The notes beneath the pieces were generated by a model, which made no database searches, was not told the origin of the DNA, and was given only the letters and a program-made list of their open reading frames with translations. Below, in pieces: positions 8,787 through 17,149 of a DNA stretch of 64,000 nt. The stretch comes from Microvirga sp. VF16 (GTDB lineage: Bacteria; Pseudomonadota; Alphaproteobacteria; Rhizobiales; Beijerinckiaceae): assembly GCF_016864375.1 (NCBI RefSeq), contig NZ_CP069354.1, forward strand, positions 3,259,501-3,323,500, given 5' to 3'. How positions within the stretch are numbered: position 1 is the stretch's first letter; every line of letters starts with the position of its first letter. The position numbers and the translations under genes are program-made.

Positions 8787-9375
8787 GATCTCTGCCGTCT
8801 CCGCAATCAGGTGGAGGATGGTGTCCTCATCCGCCCCGTTGTCTTCTCCCGGACGAGTTGCCCATCATGCTCGCCGCCGAAGAATGCTACCTCAAGAACC
8901 CGGCTATTCGTGCCAGGTATTTTGATGGTAGCCAATGGGCGGATCGGGCTGTCGTCACGGTACTCGCTTCTGACCGGCTGTAGCGGCGTGTGGTGAAAGC
9001 GGGTCTTCGTACCGCGACTATGCCAGCCCACCACACTCCGTTCAACGGCATAACCGACGGCGTGCGGGATCTATGACGGCTTCGAGCCGCAGGAGTGGTG
9101 CCGCGACTACTTCAACGCCACTGGCCATGGATTCGTGTGAACGTCCGCTGCTCCAGCGCATCGTGAGGAAAAGTGGATCCGGTTTTCGCTAACGTGGCCC
9201 TTCGGGTCGGTGACGCCGACCTCCGGTTCCGCACGATGCGCTAGAGCATCGGACCCATTAGTGGACGCCACTTTGGATCCGATGCTCTGGAGGCGCACGC
9301 AAAGGCAGTACTGGGCCAGACCTTCGCATCACACCATTCTCAGCACCGCTCCGACCTGAAGTGCTTCCATGATCC
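8787..9375. other. Intergenic region with repeat copy 2
   Basis: About 590 bp between the DUF4239 gene and the ELW-repeat gene. It holds a long copy of the interspersed repeat (9155-9288). A minus-strand frame of 75 codons (8807-9034) shows no family I recognise. Confidence 0.5.
9155..9288. repeat. Interspersed palindromic repeat, copy 2 (composite)
   Basis: Two modules lie back to back. The first runs from CAGCGCATCG through AAAAGTGGATCCGGTTTTCG to CCGCACGATGCGCTAG. The second runs from AGCATCGGACCC through GTGG...CCACTTT to ATCCGATGCTCT, an obvious inverted repeat. The same two modules occur at 59290-59410 in the opposite order. Confidence 0.8.
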
Positions 9376-10692
9376 TCACAGCGTAAAGTATTCGCGAGGG
9401 TGTGAGTCCGCCGGGCCGGGATTGATGTCGATCACGCTCGGCTTCTGACTGCCTGAAGAAAGCCCATAGAGCTCACGGCCTTGATCATGCGAGCTGGCCG
9501 TGAAGTAAAGTCTGCCGTCAAGCGTGGCAAAGTCCGTTGGGGAAGAATCGTCCGTTCCCGGATTGATGTCGACCAGCGTGGGCTTCGTCTTGCCGGAAGA
9601 GATCCGGTAGAGTTCGTTGCCATGCTCCTTGGAGTTGGCCGAGAAGTAGAGACTGCCCTTGAAGACGGTCAGGTCGAGTGGGGCGGAGTCGGCCGGTCCT
9701 GGGTTGATATCGATCAGGATTGGCTCAGTGCTGCCGCGGGGAAGGCGATAGAGCTCGGTACCATGCTCTTCCGTCGAAGCCGTGAAGTACAGGCTTCCCC
9801 GAAAGGCGGTAAGATTGGTCGGAAAGGAATAGGCTTGACCTTGGTTGATATCGATTATGGTCGGCGTCCTGCTTGCACCGTCGAGATAAGAGAGCTCCGT
9901 CCCGGTCTCTGCACTGAATCCGGCAAAGTAGAGCTTGCCATCAAACCTCTCGAAGCCGCTAAAGTAGTTGGAGAACGATCCTGCCGGACCAGGGGTCATG
10001 TCGATCAGAACGGGCTTCGTGCTGCCGGGGGACAGCCGATACAACTCAGTCCCACTCTGCGGCGTATCTGCGGTGAAATAGAGATGCCCCCTGTACTCCG
10101 TGAAGTCTCCGAAGATCCCCGGCATCGAACTCTTCTCGCCGGGATTGATGTCGATCACGGTTGGCTTGCTGCTGTCGGCAGAAAGGCGATAGAGTTCCTC
10201 CCCCCGCGCCTCCGTGAAGGCGGTGAAGTAGAGGCCCCCCTTATAAGTCACGAAGTTCTTTGGGTCCGACCCCAAAGTATACGGATCGGGCCCGCTTCGG
10301 TCGGGATTGATATCGATCAGAGTCGGCACATTGCTCTCAGAAGAGAGACGATAGAGTTCGGTGCCGTTCGCTGCCGTGGTGGCGGCGAAGTAAAGCTGTC
10401 CCTTGTAGACGGTGAAATTGTGCGGATATGAGCTCTCCTGGCCGCGCTCGATGTCGATCAATGTGGGTTTGGAGCTTCCGGGAGAGAGGCGATAAAGCTC
10501 ATGGCCGTGCCCTGGAGCATAGGCCGAAAAATAGACTTGGCCTTTCAGAGCCGTGAAGCCGGTAGGATCCGATCCCTCCTGACCCGGAACGAGATCGATC
10601 AAGGTCGCCCGTGTTCCTCTCTGAGGGAGATAATAGAGCTCTGCTCCGTGCTCTTCCGTAGTCGCGTTGAAGTAAAGCAATTGCTTGGACAT
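9376..10692 (-). CDS. Repeat protein with nine ELW/hyalin-like beta repeats
   Basis: A 438-aa protein built from nine copies of a roughly 46-residue unit. Each contains 'LYF(T/S)A-x6-G-xELYRL' followed by 'TLIDINPG' and a 'GQLYF' strand. This resembles the ELWxxDGT family of beta-propeller or surface repeats. There is no signal peptide; the protein begins directly in repeat 1 (MSKQLLYFNATTEEHG). The aspartates in 'IDINPG' could bind calcium, which is inference. The start ATG at 10692 is preceded by AGGAGG on the minus strand. No enzymatic domain is present. Confidence 0.75.
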   Translation of the reverse strand: MSKQLLYFNATTEEHGAELYYLPQRGTRATLIDLVPGQEGSDPTGFTALKGQVYFSAYAPGHGHELYRLSPGSSKPTLIDIERGQESSYPHNFTVYKGQLYFAATTAANGTELYRLSSESNVPTLIDINPDRSGPDPYTLGSDPKNFVTYKGGLYFTAFTEARGEELYRLSADSSKPTVIDINPGEKSSMPGIFGDFTEYRGHLYFTADTPQSGTELYRLSPGSTKPVLIDMTPGPAGSFSNYFSGFERFDGKLYFAGFSAETGTELSYLDGASRTPTIIDINQGQAYSFPTNLTAFRGSLYFTASTEEHGTELYRLPRGSTEPILIDINPGPADSAPLDLTVFKGSLYFSANSKEHGNELYRISSGKTKPTLVDINPGTDDSSPTDFATLDGRLYFTASSHDQGRELYGLSSGSQKPSVIDINPGPADSHPREYFTL

Positions 10693-11127
10693 AAAATATC
10701 CTCCTCAACGAATTGACTGAAATCCCTGATGCCCACAAGGGCTGAAATGGATTGTGGCTTGCTGCGGACGGCACCTCCTAAGATCTTCGCGCTCCTAGAA
10801 CCGTCGAGGGCTGTGCTCATTGTCGAGCGAACCAGCACATCGGATATGCTCCCACACTCGCTCCGGTTCTTTGAGCCTTCCGTCGGCCAAATCACCCCAA
10901 ATAGAAAGTCAACAATCCTGAAGCGATCTGTTTTCATGCGCTGGACTGCCGATAAGGCAGGCTTGAAGCCAATGATGGTGCTTGCCGTCCCGGCGAGTCA
11001 GGTGAGTCGGTAACGGCTGCGATTTGGATGGATTCCGGTGGTGTCGGAGCCATTCTTGCATCGGGCCTTCAGTGAAGCCCTGTCCGAACTCTTTCACGGA
11101 TCAAGGATTGCTCTTCAATTCAATGTA
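10693..11127. other. Intergenic region
   Basis: About 435 bp between the ELW-repeat gene and the arylsulfatase remnant. It includes whatever followed the truncated sulfatase; no further sulfatase sequence is recognisable. I see no gene or RNA here. Confidence 0.4.
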
Positions 11128-11385
11128 TCACCGGCCGACTGTTGGGCGCTGATTAGGCGCGCCTTGGGGCGGCACGACGCGCGGTGCCCACCACGCCGTC
11201 GACTCCGAGGCTTGCTCCCGGATCACGCCGCCGAAGGCCGGATCCGGCGGCGGCAGTTGCCTGCCCTCGATGGTCATTGTGGCGCCGGGGGAGCCCGGCG
11301 TGCCGGCCACCGGCTGGGCCTGGGCGATGGAGATGGTCAGGACGCTGGCGGTGATCAGGGAAAGGGTGAGGGCTGCCGCTTTCAT
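11128..11385 (-). pseudogene. Truncated arylsulfatase: signal peptide and N-terminal segment only
   Basis: An 85-codon frame starts with a clean signal peptide (MKAAALTLSLITASVLTISI, cleavage near AQAQP). 'TTIEGRQLPPP'-like sequence (here MTIEGRQLPPPDPAFGG) follows, then 'WWAPRVVPPQGAPN'. In alphaproteobacterial arylsulfatases this leads directly into the catalytic core (APNVLLIMTDD). Here the frame diverges after GAPN and stops seven codons later. The sulfatase active-site region is absent. The gene therefore looks truncated by deletion. Alternatively it survives as a small secreted protein. Confidence 0.65.
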
Positions 11386-11778
11386 GTCCACGCTCCCATG
11401 CTCAATGGGAAGGCTCGCGGGGAAGGCCCGTGGGCGATGCCCCTCCTGCCCCGGACCAGCCGTAAAACTGAACTCTACGCTGAACCTTGGGGGCTGCTTG
11501 ATCGCGTGGGACATCCGCTTGACAGAACTGGACAGGTGGTCGGCGCTTTAAGGATGTCGGCCGTTGCACGACCGTGGTTGGCTGCCACCAAAGAACATTG
11601 CTTCCCAAACGATGGAGCAGTTCGGGCGTTAGCGTCCGTGTCGGTTCAGACCCTGAAGGTTCCCTACCTTCACAAAGGTCCGCTTACGCTGGGCGAGCAG
11701 ACCGAAGCACTGCTTCCGAGAGGCGCCAGAACCTACTGCTGAGCAAAATGGGCCTGTCGAGTTGCGGTGCGGCTGTCC
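11386..11778. other. Intergenic region
   Basis: About 390 bp upstream of the sulfatase remnant and downstream of the SARP-type regulator. I see no gene, hairpin or repeat in it. Confidence 0.4.
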
Positions 11779-13836
11779 TTAGTTCGAGTCCATCCCTATG
11801 CGCCGAGCTGCCTCTTGGAACAGAACCTCGTCCTCTCGTGCGAACCGCATTGCAGTGAGAAAGTCGCGAACACCATAACGAGGGAGTGTCCTATGAATGG
11901 CGGTGAGATACTCACGTGCCTGATCAATCCGCCCGGCCAGGGCTAATGATAATGCCGCAATCGCCAGGATATGAGCATGCGCGTTTGGTCGAGTGGCCGC
12001 ATCCACGCTCCAGCGCGCGGCTTCTTCGAAGTTGCGCTGACGGACGAGAGCCATGGCCCGGGCGCCAAGCATGCCAAACAGCATCGGGTCGAAGGGGCTG
12101 AGACGACGCGACTGATCGGATGCCGCGATAGCCGTGCCTGGATTGCCAACCTGAGAATGGACGAACGCCAGCGTATAATGCCCCTGCGCAAAATTGGGGC
12201 TCAGGTCGACACTCGTTTCCAACTCGCGAAACGATTGGTCATAGCTACCGCGCAGCCAAAGTGCCCTGCCCATCGCCCAATGGGCAGCCGGGTCGCGATC
12301 ATCGACCATGAGGCTTTGTCCGGCTGCCTCAAAGGCGCGGTCGACCTCAGGCTGGCGCTCCGCCCAACCCTGAAACGCCTTCTGGAAATGGGTGAAGGAC
12401 AACCCAGCATAGGCTCGTGCAAAGGTTGGATCGAGCCCGACGGCTATTTCGAAGAAGCGCTGCGCTTGCTCGTTGTCCATCCTGTTGAACCGGTACATAT
12501 GCCATAGGCCGCGGTGATGGGCCTCCCAGGCATTCAGTGAATTTGGCGGCTTGAGAATGGCGCGATTGCGCTCCACCGCTTCAACTTCGCTGGCAATCGC
12601 GGCCACGATCCTGTCGCCGATTTCGTCCAGGACGAGGAAGGCATCATCAACAGAGTGATTGAAGATTTCAGCCCAGACAATCCGTCCGCTTCGCACCTCC
12701 GAGAGCTCCACTTGCACCGTCAGGCGACTGCCATCGCGACGTAGCAATCCGCTGACGACATACTCGACATTCAGCATGCGTCCCGCCTCGTGGGGTGGGA
12801 TGTTCCTGTCATGCAGAGCAAAAGTCGTCCCCTGTGCAATGACGAACAGACTCCGCAACTTGGCAAGTCGAGTGATGACGTCATGGACGAGAGCGTCGGA
12901 GATTCCGCCCCGAAAACATGGTGCGCTGGATTGGTCAGTGAATGGCATAACTGCAATGGAGCCGCGGTGGGGTGCGGCGGGCGAGATCTGCACGACTGCT
13001 TTAGCCGCCGGCTCCGAGATGATGGTCGCGTGAGCTGAGAGCGGGCGTGCTGGCTGGGTCCTTGTAGATTGCCAAGCGTGGCGGAGAGGAGCGTTATCCA
13101 GACTCTCGGCTTCAAACAGCCGGACGATTGCCTCAAGGTGATCCTTCCCTTCCTGAAAACGCTGCTGCCGGGCAAGGACCTGGAGAAGACGCACATGAAC
13201 CCGCTCGTCCAGTGGGGAGAGCAAGGCCCAGCGGTTCAAGTAATCGAGAGCCTCATCATCAGCGAGGCGCTCAACAAGATGTTCCAGAACATGTATCTGG
13301 AAGCTTCGGATGCGACGACGTTGTGCCACGAGCCAGGTGTTGAAGTTCGGGCTGCGATCCAGTTCCAAGCCCTCAAGAAACTCGTCTCCGAAACCGTCAG
13401 CGATTCCGCGCAATTGCTCCAAGGAATGGGCGGCGATACCCAAATCTGCGGCTCGGAGCATCTGCAAGGCGTCGACCTGGCATCCATCCAGATCAAGCGC
13501 TACAGCATCCGCTTCAGTCCTCACCCTGCACTTTCCGGGCTCATTGACGAGGCGGCGGATCTTGCTGAGGCACCAGCGCAGTTCCCCTCTGGGATCGTTC
13601 GGGACGTCCCATAGCAACTCGCAAAGGTGGCTTCGCGTCACGGCATTTGCGGAAAGTGCCAAATAGGCGAACAAGGCCCGCACCTTACGTGATGCCGGCA
13701 GCGCTATTGAGACATCGTTGCGCGATATGGTCAAAGGCCCAAGCATCCGCACCACGTAGGACGCGGAACCTCGGAGATCCCCCGAGATGGACGATTCCAC
13801 GGCCGTTTCCACGCTGCCTACCACGTTCACCTCCAC
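11779..13836 (-). CDS. SARP-like regulator: winged helix, BTAD, TolB-like domain and TPR repeats
   Basis: A 685-aa protein. Residues about 30-105 are an OmpR/SARP-type winged helix ('LPASRKVRALFAYLALS', 'LRWCLSKIRRLV'). Residues 115-250 form a bacterial transcriptional activation domain ('DEFLEGLEL', 'RVHVRLLQVLARQQRFQEG'). Residues about 290-430 are TolB-like, as in adenylate-cyclase-type regulators ('SIAVMPFTDQS', 'YVVSGLLRRDGSRLTVQVEL'). The C-terminal 230 residues are TPR-like ('AVGLDPTFARAYAGLSF', 'SPNFAQGHYTLAFVHSQ'). The GTG start at 13836 has no strong ribosome-binding site; an ATG at 13746 is an alternative. It is divergent from a methyltransferase gene, which may be a target. Confidence 0.82.
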   Translation of the reverse strand: MEVNVVGSVETAVESSISGDLRGSASYVVRMLGPLTISRNDVSIALPASRKVRALFAYLALSANAVTRSHLCELLWDVPNDPRGELRWCLSKIRRLVNEPGKCRVRTEADAVALDLDGCQVDALQMLRAADLGIAAHSLEQLRGIADGFGDEFLEGLELDRSPNFNTWLVAQRRRIRSFQIHVLEHLVERLADDEALDYLNRWALLSPLDERVHVRLLQVLARQQRFQEGKDHLEAIVRLFEAESLDNAPLRHAWQSTRTQPARPLSAHATIISEPAAKAVVQISPAAPHRGSIAVMPFTDQSSAPCFRGGISDALVHDVITRLAKLRSLFVIAQGTTFALHDRNIPPHEAGRMLNVEYVVSGLLRRDGSRLTVQVELSEVRSGRIVWAEIFNHSVDDAFLVLDEIGDRIVAAIASEVEAVERNRAILKPPNSLNAWEAHHRGLWHMYRFNRMDNEQAQRFFEIAVGLDPTFARAYAGLSFTHFQKAFQGWAERQPEVDRAFEAAGQSLMVDDRDPAAHWAMGRALWLRGSYDQSFRELETSVDLSPNFAQGHYTLAFVHSQVGNPGTAIAASDQSRRLSPFDPMLFGMLGARAMALVRQRNFEEAARWSVDAATRPNAHAHILAIAALSLALAGRIDQAREYLTAIHRTLPRYGVRDFLTAMRFAREDEVLFQEAARRIGMDSN

Positions 13837-13927
13837 GGGCGGCTGCTACGGTCTCTTCCATGGGGCCTTAAGCCTTCCGGCTCGCCAGAACCAAAGGCCG
13901 GCTCGTCAACACCCAGGGAGGCCGGTC

Positions 13928-14773
13928 ATGGCTGATGCCGCTGTCACGATAAACCAGGACCCACAATCCGTCCAACCAGACCTGAATGCTCTCAAAGCCC
14001 GCCAGCAGAGTGCCTGGTCGTCCGGAGACTATGCTGTCGTTGGAACCACTCTCCAGATCGTGGGCGAGGAGCTTTGCGAGGCGCTCGACCTTCGCGCAGG
14101 TCAACAGGTGCTCGATGTGGCTGCAGGCAACGGAAACGTCTCGCTTGCGGCCGCGCGCAGGTGGTGTGATGTCGTTGCTACGGATTACGTGCCTTCTCTC
14201 CTCGATCGGGCACGGGAGAGGGCTCAAGCCGAGGGTCTACCCATCGCCTTCCAGGAGGCGGATGCAGAAGCTCTTCCGTTTGCGGATGAGAGCTTTGATG
14301 TGGTGGTTTCCACCTTCGGTGTCATGTTCACTCCAGACCAGGATCAGGCCGCATCGGAACTGCTCCGAGTGTGCAAACGCGGAGGCAGGATCGGGCTCGC
14401 GAACTGGACACCGGACGGCTTCATCGGTCAGCTGTTCAAGACGGTTGGCAAGTACATGCCCCCTCCGGCGGGAGTGCGACCGCCCTCTCTCTGGGGCAAC
14501 CGTGAACGCCTTGATGAGCTGTTCGGCCGGCAAGCCGCGTCGATCCAAGCCAATGAGAGGCACTTTGTATTCCGCTACCGGTCGCCTGAGCACTGGTTGG
14601 ATGTATTCCGGAACTATTATGGACCGGTTCTCAAGATCTTTGCGGCGCTTGCACCTGATGCCCGAGGAGCTCTCGAGAAAGACCTGCTGCACTTAACCGC
14701 GGAGTTCAATCGCTCAGGCGACGACACTATGGTTGTTCCCAGCAAATACCTTGAAGTGGTGATCATTCGTTAG
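13928..14773 (+). CDS. Class I SAM-dependent methyltransferase (UbiE/Coq5-like)
   Basis: A 281-aa protein. Motif I is 'VLDVAAGNGNVSLAAA', the acidic end of strand 2 is 'VVATDYV', and motif post-II is 'FQEADAEALPFADESFDVV', all typical of Methyltransf_11. The C-terminal half ('FVFRYRSPEHWLDVFRNYYGP') resembles standalone methyltransferases of unknown substrate. The ATG at 13928 follows GGGAGG; the frame is open upstream, but that stretch overlaps the start of the divergent regulator and has no motifs. It probably acts on a small molecule; the substrate is unknown. Confidence 0.85.
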   Translation: MADAAVTINQDPQSVQPDLNALKARQQSAWSSGDYAVVGTTLQIVGEELCEALDLRAGQQVLDVAAGNGNVSLAAARRWCDVVATDYVPSLLDRARERAQAEGLPIAFQEADAEALPFADESFDVVVSTFGVMFTPDQDQAASELLRVCKRGGRIGLANWTPDGFIGQLFKTVGKYMPPPAGVRPPSLWGNRERLDELFGRQAASIQANERHFVFRYRSPEHWLDVFRNYYGPVLKIFAALAPDARGALEKDLLHLTAEFNRSGDDTMVVPSKYLEVVIIR

Positions 14774-15097
14774 TTCCAAGCTTGGCATTTAATTCCGGAG
14801 CAAGGAGCGGAATCTCGGGTCAAAACCGCGCAATTGCTACAATCAGGAAGGTCAGCTTAGACAGTCTAAGCTGACCTAGATGCTATGTCCGAGAAGTGCC
14901 ATTTGACGACATTCCCGGCCAACGGCGTGCCCCAGGTCAGATCGTCGTCAATGTAACATCCGTGCGGAGGGCTTATGCCGAAGGCTCGCTAGGAACCAGT
15001 CTCTTCACGCTTTGCCCTAGAGGAGTAAAATGACCCACTTTGCGGATGACCGCGAGGACGTTTGAAAACTGGTCCGTCTCATGAGGAGGAGCTCGTC
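14774..15097. other. Intergenic region containing a 29-bp perfect palindrome
   Basis: Between two methyltransferase genes. Apart from the palindrome at 14849-14877, I see no gene. Confidence 0.5.
14849..14877. terminator. 29-bp perfect dyad (hairpin), possible terminator or operator
   Basis: Arms AGGTCAGCTTAGAC and GTCTAAGCTGACCT surround a single central A. As RNA it would form a 12-bp stem with an ACAGT loop. It lies 76 bp after the methyltransferase stop. No U-run follows, so an operator or repeat-type role is as likely as termination. Confidence 0.5.
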
Positions 15098-15778
15098 ATG
15101 TCACGACAAGCTGGAGGTCCGGATGACCAAAGCCCGGCTGCGACAAATCCCGAGCCTCAAAGCCGTTACGATTGGTCGGTCGCAAGGGGAACCCTGACAT
15201 CACCTTCGGTAGCGCGGAACCGCGATCCGATCCTGACCCTCCTGCGTCGGTTCCTTCCCAAGATCGGAACCGTTCTCGAGATTGCCAGCGGGACAGGTGA
15301 GCATGCCGTCCACTTCGCCGCCGCATTCCCGCACCTGCAATGGCAGCCGACCGATTATGACCAGCAGGCTCTCAGCAGTATCGCTGCCCATCATGCCGCC
15401 TCGGGTTTGTCCAATCTTCTTCCTCCCCTCCTGCTCGATGCCGCGGCTCCGGAATGGTCTGTCGAGCGGGCCGATGCCCTCGTGGCCATCAACATGGTCC
15501 ATGTTTCTCCCTGGCGTGTGACCCAGGGACTGATGGCAGGGGCAGGTCGGTTACTTCCCTCTGGAGGCGTCCTCTACCTCTACGGGGCGTACAAGGAGAA
15601 TGGCGCGCATACTGCTCCGAGCAATGAAGCCTTTGACCAGGACCTCAGACTCCGAAATCCAGAGTGGGGTGTACGCGACGTGGGTGAGGTAGCGGACCTC
15701 GCCAGAGCCCACGGGCTCGGCCTTGTTGAGCGGGTTCCGATGCCCGCCAACAATCTGAGCCTTATCTTCCGGCGCTGA
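15098..15778 (+). CDS. DUF938 family protein (SAM-methyltransferase fold)
   Basis: A 226-aa protein with the DUF938 pattern: 'VLEIASGTGEHAVHFA' (motif I), 'WQPTDYD', 'ALVAINMVHVSPW' and 'GGVLYLYGAYKENGAHTAPS'. The C-terminus is 'GLVERVPMPANNLSLIFRR', near the usual family ending. The start at 15098 is preceded by GAGGAGGAGC at a good distance; a TTG at 15062 is less likely. Members are predicted methyltransferases with unknown substrate. Confidence 0.85.
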   Translation: MSRQAGGPDDQSPAATNPEPQSRYDWSVARGTLTSPSVARNRDPILTLLRRFLPKIGTVLEIASGTGEHAVHFAAAFPHLQWQPTDYDQQALSSIAAHHAASGLSNLLPPLLLDAAAPEWSVERADALVAINMVHVSPWRVTQGLMAGAGRLLPSGGVLYLYGAYKENGAHTAPSNEAFDQDLRLRNPEWGVRDVGEVADLARAHGLGLVERVPMPANNLSLIFRR

Positions 15779-15828
15779 CGTTTCCTGGTTCGAGGCGGTA
15801 GAAAGCCGATTACGTCGAGGCTATTCCC

Positions 15829-16317
15829 ATGTTGAGGCCTTTCACAACTGAGCGGCTAATTATCCATCAGTTGCAGATTCAGGATGCTCCGGAACTCACC
15901 TGCATCACTGACACTCCGGCCGTCAGCCAGTGGATGGCGTTCATGGAAGGCGGCTTCCCGCTGGAAAAGGCCGAAGCCCTGATTGCCGATCAGGATCGGA
16001 CGAGGGAGTATTTCTTCTCTGTTCGGCTTACTGACGGAACGTTGATTGGAGCCATGGGAGTCATCGATCATGCGGACGGGACGATCGAGGTCGGCTACTG
16101 GTTCGGCATCGACTACCAGGGCAAGGGCTACGCGTCTGAAGCGCTTCGGGGGACGCTGGCGCAGATCGCCGCTAATCCTACGCTGGCACCTCGTCCAATC
16201 TTTGCCGAATGTCGACCCGACAATGCCGCCTCCATCCGGCTGCTGACCAAGACCGGCTTCTACGCCACGGGGCGCCCTGGGCCCCGGCCCAACCGGATCG
16301 AGTTCAGGCTTCGATGA
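15829..16317 (+). CDS. GNAT-family N-acetyltransferase (RimJ/RimL type)
   Basis: A 162-aa protein opening 'LRPFTTERLIIHQL', typical of RimJ/RimL-like acetyltransferases. The acetyl-CoA-binding region is 'DYQGKGYASEALRGTL', and the C-terminal beta-bulge is 'AECRPDNAASIRLLTKTGF'. It would transfer acetyl from acetyl-CoA to an amine, either a protein N-terminus or a small molecule. It is 50 bp downstream of the DUF938 gene on the same strand. Confidence 0.88.
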   Translation: MLRPFTTERLIIHQLQIQDAPELTCITDTPAVSQWMAFMEGGFPLEKAEALIADQDRTREYFFSVRLTDGTLIGAMGVIDHADGTIEVGYWFGIDYQGKGYASEALRGTLAQIAANPTLAPRPIFAECRPDNAASIRLLTKTGFYATGRPGPRPNRIEFRLR

Positions 16318-16670
16318 CGGCGCTCGTGTGAGCATGAAGGCAGTCCTGCAATTCGCGAAACGGGAATTCAGGACCCCGGTAGACGCAACCTATGTTGGAA
16401 CAGCTCGAGTCAGCTCCGGGTCGTGCAAGGAAATTGCTGACCTCTCATAAATGTCCGGTGTGCCCGCATTATACGGACATTCGGTCGGCTTCCGCCCCAT
16501 GCCCATAAGCGCCATTCTAGGACCAGCCCCAGATGCCGCGCTGCCATCATCGCCCCCTTTCATGAGTGATAGTTGTGGACGTGGGCTGTTCGGAAGCGCA
16601 CATTTGGCTGCGCGATCCGGGGCAATCGTCTGCATCATTCAACAGGAGACGCCTAACGGAGGACAGAGCC
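16318..16670. other. Intergenic region
   Basis: About 350 bp between the GNAT gene and the small conserved gene. I see no gene, hairpin or repeat. Confidence 0.4.
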
Positions 16671-16961
16671 ATGCACGCCGTGATCAGAACCTATTCGGGT
16701 GAAGGGGCCAAGGAACTCTTCGATCTGCTGGAGACGCGCAAGTCCGATGTCGAGAGCCTGATACGGACGGTCAAGGGATTTGTCGGTTACTCCCTGATCC
16801 GCACTGGCGAGGGCGGCGTCTCCGTCACGGTCTGTCAGGACAAGGCGGGCACGGATGAGAGTATGCAAAGAGCCAAGGAATGGATCGGCAAGAATGCGTC
16901 GGACATTGGCGTGAGTGCACCGAAAGTGTCGGAAGGTCCAGTCATTCTCCAACTGAAATAG
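16671..16961 (+). CDS. Small conserved protein, ABM (antibiotic biosynthesis monooxygenase)-like ferredoxin fold
   Basis: A 96-aa protein, 'MHAVIRTYSGEGAKELFDLL', with later 'VKGFVGYSLIRTGEGGVSVTVCQDKAGTDESM'. The pattern of a strand, a helix and a central strand with 'GGVSVTV', then a short helix, is that of dimeric alpha/beta-barrel ABM-like proteins common in Methylobacteriaceae. The ATG at 16671 follows GGAGGACAGAGCC. Function is unknown; the fold assignment is inference. Confidence 0.7.
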   Translation: MHAVIRTYSGEGAKELFDLLETRKSDVESLIRTVKGFVGYSLIRTGEGGVSVTVCQDKAGTDESMQRAKEWIGKNASDIGVSAPKVSEGPVILQLK

Positions 16962-17149
16962 TTGAAGCGGCTACGCGATACCCACACGTCGCGTCACACA
17001 TCCGGGGAGCTGGACGTGGAGGTTGGCAAGTGGGTTTCCAATCGGCCGATGACTGCGGGCATTCGGGAACGCTGACGGGCTTGGCCATCGTCGCAACTGC
17101 CTTAGGAGATGACCAAGACGCCCGCTCATCGCGTCGTCATCCTTGAACG

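Noticed and set aside
8807..9034. 75-codon minus-strand frame upstream of the DUF4239 gene
   Set aside because: No family, no clear start signal; may be a fragment, but unsupported.
10729..11013. Plus-strand frame between the ELW-repeat gene and the sulfatase remnant
   Set aside because: Low-quality composition, no ribosome-binding site, no recognised family.
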